A DNA stretch of 11,158 nt. It comes from Bacillota bacterium. Lineage in GTDB: Bacteria; Bacillota; Sulfobacillia; JAJZIM01; JAJZBP01. Each line of letters starts with the position of its first letter. Positions within the stretch are counted from its first letter, which is position 1. A model generated the notes under the pieces. That model saw only the letters and a program-made list of their open reading frames with translations, was not told the origin of the DNA and searched no databases. This document shows positions 1-6,337 of the stretch, in pieces. Position numbers and translations under genes: made by a program. The DNA is taken from contig JAJZBP010000052.1 in the NCBI GenBank assembly GCA_021798855.1, positions 1 to 11,158 of the forward strand, written 5' to 3'.

Positions 1-40
1 CCCGGTCCGGAAGGCGGGGTGCCCTAACCGAATTCACGCC

Positions 41-86
41 GATGCGCAAAGGGGCCTCTCCAACTGGAGAGGCCCCTTTGCGCATC
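41..86 (-). terminator. Long perfect hairpin closing the eight-gene operon
   Basis: Two perfectly complementary 21-nt arms (41-61 and 66-86) enclose a 4-nt loop (62-65). The hairpin begins 22 nt downstream of the archaemetzincin stop codon, where an operon terminator is expected. The core is a GGGGCC/GGCCCC stem flanked by AAA and TTT, so the short T run lies inside the outer stem and no T-tract follows on either strand. It may end transcription in both directions or mark a processed 3' end; a dispersed palindromic repeat is also possible. The structure is certain, its role probable. Confidence 0.7.
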
Positions 87-108
87 CTATTTCCCACCCA
101 CCGCCAGC

Positions 109-564
109 TTAACGGCGGCACCCGGAACACAAGCGCAGGACACGGCGGCGCGCCCCCTGCGGCGTGGTCACCGGATGCATCAAACATGACCCCCGACAAT
201 GTCCCAAGCCCAAAAGATGCCCGGTCTCGTGGGCAGCAACGGACAACACTTCCCCCTCCCCGGACCACCGGGCCGAGACCACGGCGACGCGGCCCAAGGT
301 GGCTCCGGCCAGGGAAGGATGCAACCCGTCCGCCAGTGGGCAGTCCACCACCCACAGCACTCCTGCCCCCACCGCCGGCGCCAAATCACCGAGCAGCATG
401 CGCACGGCGGCCGAACCCCGCCACATCGCTTCCGTCCCCACGGCGCGGGGAGGAGCCTCACGCCAGTCGATGCCCAACCCGGCGAAAATTCGGCTCAATC
501 CCCACCGCAAACCGGATAGCGACGCCTCCAAACCGGGCGCACAGCACATTTCCACCACCATCAT
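109..564 (-). CDS. amzA: Archaemetzincin-type zinc metalloprotease
   Basis: This 151-aa protein carries the archaemetzincin zinc signature near its C terminus. H112, E113, H116 and H122 form HExxHxxGxxH, C123 follows directly, then C127, M129 and a final CxxC (C146, C149). In the family as known, three histidines bind the catalytic zinc, the glutamate is the general base and the cysteines hold a second structural zinc. The strand before the motif (GRVAVVSARW) also fits the family. Two small departures: the C123-C127 spacing is CX3C where I recall CX4C, and the protein is a little shorter than usual. There is no signal peptide, so it should be cytoplasmic. The ATG overlaps the TGA of the preceding ferredoxin as ATGA; an upstream AGGTGG supports this start. 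As last gene of a redox operon its role is unclear; a maturation or quality-control protease is only a guess. Confidence 0.85.
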   Translation of the reverse strand: MMVVEMCCAPGLEASLSGLRWGLSRIFAGLGIDWREAPPRAVGTEAMWRGSAAVRMLLGDLAPAVGAGVLWVVDCPLADGLHPSLAGATLGRVAVVSARWSGEGEVLSVAAHETGHLLGLGHCRGSCLMHPVTTPQGARRRVLRLCSGCRR

Positions 565-1043
565 CGGCGAAACGCCACCTGCCTCGCGGCGGCCGCCGCC
601 CCCCTTCGGATCGCACTCTCGTGCCGCAGGCCGACCAGCCGCAGGGCTCCCCGAGTACAGGCCGCCACGCAGGCCGGTTGCCGATCCGTCCCCCGCAGCG
701 AACCAAAGCACAAATCACACTTGTCGGATTTACCCGCGCCGTCGAAAAACACCGCGTCGTTGGGGCAGGCCACCAGGCACATCCGGCAACCCAAACACCG
801 CTGCGGGCGGGCCACCACCGTCCCCGTCGCCCCGAGGGCGAGGCTCGCGGTTGGACACACCTGCGCACACAGGGGGCGGCCGCAATGGCGGCAAAAAAAA
901 GCGGCGATCCCTCCACCGGCCCCCCGGTCCACCCGAATCCGGGCCGTCCGGCCCGCTGTGGCACAGGCGGCGGTACACTCTCCGCAAGCATCGCAATGCA
1001 ACCGATCCAAATGCAAGGTGAGCAGGGTGGGCGTATCCTCTAT
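561..1043 (-). CDS. Four-cluster [4Fe-4S] ferredoxin subunit (second)
   Basis: A polyferredoxin of about 160 aa of the DmsB/HycB type. Numbering from the ATA at 1043, it has sixteen cysteines in four groups: C17/C20/C23/C27 (CxxCxxCxxxC), C51/C54/C59/C63-P, C83/C86/C89/C93-P and C109/C112/C125/C129. This arrangement holds four [4Fe-4S] clusters and carries electrons between partner proteins. It directly follows the flavoprotein gene, so it is probably that protein's electron partner. The start is uncertain: no ATG or GTG lies near the expected N terminus. The ATA at 1043-1041 overlaps the flavoprotein TAG as ATAG and sits 7 nt after GGGAGGTG. Alternatives are CTG at 1025 and TTG at 1016 or 1010, all with poor ribosome sites. 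The ATG at 1424 lies far inside the upstream gene and would add 127 non-homologous residues. Function is secure, start is not. Confidence 0.85.
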   Translation of the reverse strand: MEDTPTLLTLHLDRLHCDACGECTAACATAGRTARIRVDRGAGGGIAAFFCRHCGRPLCAQVCPTASLALGATGTVVARPQRCLGCRMCLVACPNDAVFFDGAGKSDKCDLCFGSLRGTDRQPACVAACTRGALRLVGLRHESAIRRGAAAAARQVAFRR

Positions 1044-2263
1044 GGCCGGACACCTCCCGGCAGGGGCGGCGTCCCAAGCAACCCTTCCGGATCCGTCAGG
1101 ACGGCCCCGCGCCGGATCACGGACCGCAGGAAACCGACCTGAGATACGTCGCCCGCCAGGATCGCGCCGACCAACCGCCCACCGGATAACACCAAACAAC
1201 GGTAGACACGACGCTCCCGGTCCAGCCGCCGATAGACCCGTGTATTCTCGCGGACCAGTGGACACCCCAGGGTCGCCACCACGTAATCGTGGAACACCAT
1301 GGTGTTGGACCGCAGGGCCGGGTCGCAGACCAAAGTTGCTCCGGTCATATTCAGTCCGGCCACTCGGCCTTGGTCCGTGGCCACGCTCCACAACGCCGGC
1401 ACCCCCGATTCGCCGGTGACGCAATCACGCACCTCGGCCACGTCGCCGGCCGCGAAAATCCCGGCTGCGGAAGTCTCCAGACGCTCGTTGACCAACAGCC
1501 CTTGACGCCGCTGCACCGGTGCGTCATCCAGCCAATCCAGGTTGGGCGCCACCCCCAGCGCCACCACCACCAGATCCGCCGGCAATTCGCTCCCATCGGT
1601 CAGCAGCACCCGGCAACGCCGCCCGGGGCCGGAACGGATCTCGGCCAGATTCAAACCCCGGTGCAGGACGGCTCCGGCTTGTTCAAGGGCTCCTTCCAAC
1701 AAGAAGGCGGCTTCCTGATCCAGCGACCGCCGCAGGAGGTATTCGGCGCGGCAGATGAAGTGCACACGCCGTCCAGCGGTGAGCAGGGCTTTGGCCGTCA
1801 TGAAGGCGATCATACCGGCGCCCCAGATCACCACTTCCGAGGCCCCGTTCGCCCGCCGCCGCAACCTCCGCGCGTCTCCCAGGGTCCAAAGGAGCTGGAC
1901 CTGGGGCAGATGGATGCCGGGAGCTTCCCGCAATTGAGCCCGAGAACCGGTGGCCACCAGCAAACGGTCGAAGGGCAGCCTCTCTCCACCGGCGAGAGTC
2001 ACCTCCCTGCGCTCCACATCCAACGCCTCCCCCGGTTCCCCCCAACGCAACTCGACCCCCGGCTGCCGATACCATAAAGCGGGGTGGGGATAAAGGTGGC
2101 GGGAAGGAAGGTCTCCATTGACGTAGTAGGGCAGGGCCATGCGCGAATAGGGCAGGCCTGGTTCACCGCTGACCAAGGTGATCCGCGCACCGGCGTCGTT
2201 TCGGCGGATCGACGCAAGAGCCGCCAAGCCCGCCGGTCCGGCCCCCAGGATGACGTGGCGCAT
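1040..2263 (-). CDS. FAD/NAD(P)-dependent oxidoreductase (pyridine nucleotide-disulfide reductase fold)
   Basis: A 407-aa two-dinucleotide-domain flavoprotein. The N terminus has the FAD Rossmann motif GAGPAG (residues 7-12), followed by LLVATGS around 101-107. A second Rossmann motif, GAGMIA (148-153), marks the NAD(P) domain, and the FAD-contacting segment IFAAGDVAE lies around 269-277. There is no CxxC or CxxxxC redox pair near the FAD motif, so it resembles NADH-dependent reductases of the NirB/rubredoxin reductase/CoA-disulfide reductase type, not thioredoxin reductases. The NAD motif ends in A (GxGxxA) and lacks the acidic residue common after GxGxxG. I chose the ATG at 2263, 2 nt after the ferredoxin stop, because the flavin motif begins at residue 7; a longer reading from 2362 only adds Arg/Pro-rich shadow. 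It probably links NAD(P)(H) to the adjacent ferredoxins and so to the molybdopterin enzyme. Confidence 0.9.
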   Translation of the reverse strand: MRHVILGAGPAGLAALASIRRNDAGARITLVSGEPGLPYSRMALPYYVNGDLPSRHLYPHPALWYRQPGVELRWGEPGEALDVERREVTLAGGERLPFDRLLVATGSRAQLREAPGIHLPQVQLLWTLGDARRLRRRANGASEVVIWGAGMIAFMTAKALLTAGRRVHFICRAEYLLRRSLDQEAAFLLEGALEQAGAVLHRGLNLAEIRSGPGRRCRVLLTDGSELPADLVVVALGVAPNLDWLDDAPVQRRQGLLVNERLETSAAGIFAAGDVAEVRDCVTGESGVPALWSVATDQGRVAGLNMTGATLVCDPALRSNTMVFHDYVVATLGCPLVRENTRVYRRLDRERRVYRCLVLSGGRLVGAILAGDVSQVGFLRSVIRRGAVLTDPEGLLGTPPLPGGVRP

Positions 2264-2265
2264 GG

Positions 2266-2784
2266 TCAACCCTGCCGTGAGGCCACCGCGGCGGCGCGGG
2301 CGCCGCGCGCGTGGTGGCTGAGTTCCCGGGGCGTGCCGCTTTTCAGGGCCTGCGTCGGGCACAACTGCTCACAGGCCGTTGGCAAACCCTGACTGCGTCG
2401 TTCCAAGCAACCGTGGCACTTCTGCATGATCCGGTCTTCACCGAACTGGGGAGCCCCGAAAGGGCAGGCGAAAAGACACTCCCCACAGCCGATGCAGCGT
2501 TCCACCGCCAAGTTCACCAGGCCCAGTTCACCCCGCGTCAGGGCCAGGGTCGGGCATGCCCTTATGCAGGGAGCGTCCCCGCAATGGCGGCAGTTGAGGG
2601 GCAAAAAGGTCAAGACGACGTTGCCGGCCGTGTCCAGGGTCTCATGCTCCACCACCTCGATCCAACGAGGTCCAGGCGGAACATCGTTCTCCATTTTGCA
2701 GGCCGTTTCGCAGGCGTGGCAACCGACACAGCGGGACTGATCCACCAGCAACATGGTTTCCGGACGCACGCTTTCCCGGCTCAT
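2266..2784 (-). CDS. Four-cluster [4Fe-4S] ferredoxin subunit of the molybdopterin enzyme (DmsB-like)
   Basis: A 172-aa protein with sixteen cysteines arranged for four [4Fe-4S] clusters: C19/C22/C25/C29, C65/C68/C73/C77-P, C97/C100/C103/C107-P and C123/C126/C138/C142-P. This is the standard layout of electron-transfer subunits paired with MopB catalytic subunits (DmsB, PsrB, NrfC, HycB families). There is no Tat or Sec signal, so it belongs in the cytoplasm with its partner. Its ATG overlaps the TGA of the catalytic gene as ATGA (2784-2781), behind a GGAGGTGG ribosome site, which points to coupled synthesis as one complex. No membrane anchor subunit (DmsC or NrfD type) is encoded nearby, so electrons more likely go to the soluble flavoprotein than to quinone. 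The C-terminal ~20 residues are Ala/Arg/His-rich and carry no recognised motif. Confidence 0.92.
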   Translation of the reverse strand: MSRESVRPETMLLVDQSRCVGCHACETACKMENDVPPGPRWIEVVEHETLDTAGNVVLTFLPLNCRHCGDAPCIRACPTLALTRGELGLVNLAVERCIGCGECLFACPFGAPQFGEDRIMQKCHGCLERRSQGLPTACEQLCPTQALKSGTPRELSHHARGARAAAVASRQG

Positions 2785-5027
2785 GCCTTTTCCACCTCCA
2801 CCAGCAGGTTGAAGAAGGGCGTGGTGTGTCCGTCCAACTGAAAATCGTATTCCTCCATGACCCCATGGCCCACGTCCCGGGGACCGGCAACGCGCTGATG
2901 AATCAGTTGGTTGACATTCCCGCCTTCCCGGATCCAGTTGCCGCTGTCCAGTTCCATCGTGGCGGGGAGAACCTTGCGAGTCACGTGAGCCAGGACGAAG
3001 GACTCGGCCCGGTCATTGTAGATGCGAATCCGGTCACCCTCCTGAATCCCCCGCGCGGCGGCATCGTCGGGATGCAGCATGGCCTTGGGAGGGCCTTCGA
3101 TTTCCTTGATGTAGGGCAGGTTGAGAAACTGGTCGTGGGTGCGGGTTCCCGGATGTTGGGAGATCAAAAGGAGGGGGTAGCGCCGGGCCAGTTCCGGATC
3201 ACCTTCCGCGCTTTCCGCCGAGGGGACGTACCGAGCCACCGGATCCCATTCGCCGGGAAAGCGTTTGGCCCGCTCATCGTAGGCGGTGGCGTGCAATTCG
3301 ATCTTGCCGGTGGGCGTGTTGTACTTGCCGTCCCAATTGGGAATCGGATGGCAGAAACGCTCCGGCAGGCGAATGGGTCCGTTGGGATGCATGGCCTGTT
3401 CGAAGGGAAAGTCCGGCGGCAGGAGTTCCTTGAGCCAGTCCAAACCGGTGTAGTCCTTGGGAAAGTATTCCCCGTAGCCCATCCGCCGGCCCAGTTCCGC
3501 CCAAAAGTCGATGTCCGGCATGCTTTCGTATTGGGGATCCACCACCGGTACCTGGAGCTGCAGATATTGGTGCCGGTAGGATGGATGCACTCCCCACTGC
3601 TCATACATGGTGCAGGCCGGCAACACCAGATCGGAATAATCGGTGTCGTCGTAGGGAAATTGGTCTATGGAAACCAGAAAGTCCAGCTTCTTCACAGCCT
3701 CGATCACCCGGCGGGCATCCTGATGCTGAGTGATCATGGTTCCCCGCCATTTGATCACTCCCTTGATCGGCGGGTCTACGGCTTCGCGCATGGCCTGGCC
3801 GAAGAGGCTGATGTTGATCAGCCGGCTTTTCTTGATCTGGGCGCCGGCCGGGTTCTGGACCTTGCCGGAATTCAACAACCCGGCGTAGCCGGCACCAACC
3901 TCCATGTAGTTGCAGTGGGCGCCGGGCTGGCCCAGGTGGCCGCAGACGGCCGCCAAAGCGGCGATGGCCTGTTGGGCTTGATGTCCGTTGGTGTATCGCT
4001 GGTGGCCGTAGCCGCACTCGATCATCGACCGGTGGGTGGCGTAGTCCTCTGCCACTTGGGCGACAAGGGCCGCCGGCACTCCGGTGACTTGCTCGGTGCG
4101 CTCAAGCGTCCATTTTCGGGCCTCGGCCTGCAACTCCTCGTAGCCGTAGGTGTAACGGTCGATGAAATCCCGGTCTTCCAGACCAAGCGAAACGATATGG
4201 TTGATCATCCCCAGGGCCAAAGCGGCGTCGGTACTCGGCCGCGGCCGCAGGTGCACGTCGGCCTTGGAGGCGATGGCCGTGACGATGGGGTCGACCACGA
4301 TCAACCTGGCGCCCCTCTCCATCGCTTCGAACAGATAACAGACGTCCTGGTGAATACCGGCACCGGTGGCGTTGCAGCCCCACATGATCACCAATTCGGT
4401 ATGGCGGCTCCAAACCTCCGCTGCCTGCATGGAAAGGTTGCGACCATAAACGGCGGTTGCCCCCGACAACCCGGAAAGCAGTCAGAAACTGCCCACCGTC
4501 TTGGAGGCGCCGAAGAGGGAAAGAAAGCGCCCGGAGATCTGCTTGGCCAAGAACTCACGGTTCCCGCTGTAAATGTACTCGGCCAGGGCCTCGGACCCCC
4601 ACCGTTCCCGCAGGGCCGTCAGGCGCTCGCCCAGCCAATCGAAAGCCTCGTCCCAACTGAGCCGGCGAAACTTCCCCTCCCCCCGTTCCCCGGTGCGCAG
4701 GAGGGGGTACTTGATCCGGTCGGGACTGTGCAGACGCTGCGGGTAGGTGTACCCCTTGACGCACATCCGTCCCCGGTTGATGGGATGATCGGGATCGCCC
4801 TCCACCTTGAGCAGGCGCCCATCCTTAACGTAACACAGCACGCCACAGGTGTCGTAGCAGTTATGGGAGCAGGAGGTCTTGACCACCCGGTCCACGGTCA
4901 CCGTCCGGTTGTTCCAAGTGGTGGTGGTGGGCAGCGACCGGCAAGCCAAGGAAACCCCCGTCGGGGGGATTTCCTTGGCCACCAACTCTTCAATCTCTTG
5001 CGGCGAATAGCGGCGCACGCTGCTCAC
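2781..5027 (-). CDS. Selenocysteine-containing molybdopterin oxidoreductase, catalytic subunit (in-frame TGA at codon 182)
   Basis: A 748-aa member of the molybdopterin (MopB/DMSO reductase) superfamily, read through one TGA at 4484-4482. The N-terminal [4Fe-4S] motif is C53-x3-C57-x3-C61-x27-C89, followed by VKG. Residue 182 (Sec) is followed by LLSGLSGATAVYG and then WGCN at 216-219, where related formate dehydrogenases have Sec/Cys-HGPSVAGL and FGxN about 34 residues later. The molybdopterin-guanine-dinucleotide-binding C-terminal domain spans about 618-745, with TPTGKIEL near 571-578. There is no Tat signal, so the enzyme is cytoplasmic. The GTG start at 5027 follows GAGGAGG (5037-5043) by 9 nt; that site overlaps the MFS stop. 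Frame and domain content are intact on both sides of the TGA, with no other stop. The metal may be Mo or W. The substrate is unknown: formate dehydrogenase, reductase and hydratase/transferase-type chemistry are all possible. Without recoding this would be a truncated gene with a false TTG start at 4469. Confidence 0.92.
4442..4484 (-). promoter_or_regulatory. Candidate bacterial SECIS element with its UGA Sec codon
   Basis: The UGA is 4484-4482. Ten nucleotides later the mRNA reads GGUUGUCGGGGGCAACC (4471-4455). This folds as a 7-bp stem (one G-U pair) with a GGG loop that starts 17 nt after the UGA. Known bacterial SECIS elements have a stem-loop just after the UGA, about 16-37 nt to the apical loop, and a G in the first two loop positions; all three hold. 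A possible lower stem of 5 bp pairs GACUG (4483-4479, including part of the UGA) with UGGUC (4446-4442), as in E. coli fdhF where the UGA sits in the lower helix. I do not see the bulged U of the E. coli element, which is not universal. Confidence 0.75.
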
Positions 5028-5041
5028 AATATATAACCTCC

Positions 5042-6337
5042 TCAAGCCACCGACGCCGGCCGCGAAGGGGAGACGCTGTGGCGACCGCCCGTCATCAGAT
5101 GACCCTGTCGGGTGCGAGCCAAGCCGATGGCCGCCAGGATGCCGATGACGGGGAAGATGGCCAGGAAACTGAAGGCCGGCCACCAGACCTGGGCATCGGC
5201 CGGATTGACTATGCCGGGGTTGGCCGTTTTGACCATCGCTCCAAAGATGGCCGGTCCGAAGACCCCCATCAGGAAACCCAAGGCCGACTGAAAGCCCAGC
5301 AGGGTTGTGCGCACCCGCTTCTCCGACATTTCCGTGAGTGCAGCCTTGTACTGGGCCGAATCGGCAATCACCCAGAAACCGATCCAAAGGCCCACGAGGG
5401 TCATCAGGATCAGACTGTGGACCAACCAGCCGATCAACAGTTCGGCCACCCCGCTCAGGACCAAAGCAACGACGATACTCGCGAAACGCCCGAAGCGATC
5501 GGCGAAAAGGCCCCAGAGGTAGCAGGCCGGCGCGCCGATCAGGATGATGGCAGCCGCTAAAATACCGCCGAAGGCAGTGGCGTGAACGAGGCTGGCTCCG
5601 CCGATCACCGCCGCCGCCACCATGCTCGGACCGATCCAGCCCCAGAAGGTGTAAAGTTCCCACATGTGGCCCATGTAGGAAAGGGTGACCAAGCCGGGCC
5701 CGGCGTAACCGCCGGTGGGACAGGGTTCGGGTGGAATGGCCGCCGGCGCCGCGGCCCCATCGTAGGCCAGGTGGGCTTCCTTGGGCGCTTCCAGCACCCA
5801 AAACAACAGGATGAAACCGAGGAGGGCAGGCAGCGATGACCAGATGATCCCGGCCCGCCAGCCGTAGGCGGCGGCGATGGGCGCGGCAATGAAATAACTG
5901 CCGGCGTAAGCCGCCGTGAGCGCGCCGGTGTAGGCTCCGATGGCCATGCCGCGCCGCCGCGGCTCAAACCAGTTGGATATGAGCGACATCCCGGGGGCAT
6001 AGATGGCGCCGCAGGCGACGCCGGTCAGGAGCCGGAGCACCAGGATGCTGACGTAGCTGTTGGCGAAAAGACCGAAGGCCATCGAAAACACGAAGGTGGC
6101 CGCGGTCGCAACCATCAAGACCAACCGGATCCCGACGCGGTCAGCCAACCAACCGGTGAAGGGCACCATGACCACATAACCCAACTGGAAAGCGGAGATC
6201 ACCAGTCCCACGGATATCGGGTTCAGGCTGTATTGCTTCGATAGAAGGCCGGCCACCGCCGAATAATTGTACCAGGGAATATAGGCCAGAAGCATGGAGA
6301 GGCACATCATGATTAAGATACCGGTCTTATTGCGCAC
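5042..6337 (-). CDS. Major facilitator superfamily (MFS) transporter
   Basis: A 431-aa very hydrophobic protein with about twelve membrane segments. Motif A of the superfamily is at residues 62-72 (GWLADRVGIRL), and its counterpart in the second half is at 276-284 (GLFADRFGR). A second-half segment, ADSAQYKAALTE (325-336), is of a kind shared by a group of substrate-unassigned MFS proteins, as I recall. The central cytoplasmic loop (about 184-215) is Pro/Ala/Gly-rich. The GTG start at 6337 lies 9 nt after GAAGGAGG (6347-6354) and inside the last codons of the regulator gene, a 25-bp overlap. The stop codon overlaps the ribosome site of the molybdopterin gene. Its place directly before the catalytic subunit suggests import of the substrate, export of the product, or exchange of both. 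The substrate cannot be named. Confidence 0.9.
   Translation of the reverse strand: MRNKTGILIMMCLSMLLAYIPWYNYSAVAGLLSKQYSLNPISVGLVISAFQLGYVVMVPFTGWLADRVGIRLVLMVATAATFVFSMAFGLFANSYVSILVLRLLTGVACGAIYAPGMSLISNWFEPRRRGMAIGAYTGALTAAYAGSYFIAAPIAAAYGWRAGIIWSSLPALLGFILLFWVLEAPKEAHLAYDGAAAPAAIPPEPCPTGGYAGPGLVTLSYMGHMWELYTFWGWIGPSMVAAAVIGGASLVHATAFGGILAAAIILIGAPACYLWGLFADRFGRFASIVVALVLSGVAELLIGWLVHSLILMTLVGLWIGFWVIADSAQYKAALTEMSEKRVRTTLLGFQSALGFLMGVFGPAIFGAMVKTANPGIVNPADAQVWWPAFSFLAIFPVIGILAAIGLARTRQGHLMTGGRHSVSPSRPASVA

Noticed and set aside
42..1142. 366-codon plus-strand frame and several other long plus-strand frames over the ferredoxin and protease genes
   Set aside because: Pro/Arg/Ala-rich shadow translations of GC-rich minus-strand genes with no motifs.
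2781..5027. Molybdopterin gene as a pseudogene with a nonsense mutation
   Set aside because: It has only one stop, of the UGA type, at a known Sec/Cys site, with a SECIS-like hairpin at the right distance and intact coupled genes downstream. It remains the fallback if Sec machinery is absent.
2826..5036. 736-codon open frame on the plus strand, antisense to the whole molybdopterin gene
   Set aside because: It follows from the strong codon bias of the real gene on the other strand. It has no recognisable domain, and the real strand has cofactor motifs, ribosome site and operon context.
4482..5801. Minus-strand frame running from inside the MFS gene to the TGA, taken as a separate 439-aa protein
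   Set aside because: Its first part is out-of-frame MFS sequence. Only the part after GTG 5027 is coding, and it is the N terminus of the Sec-molybdopterin enzyme.
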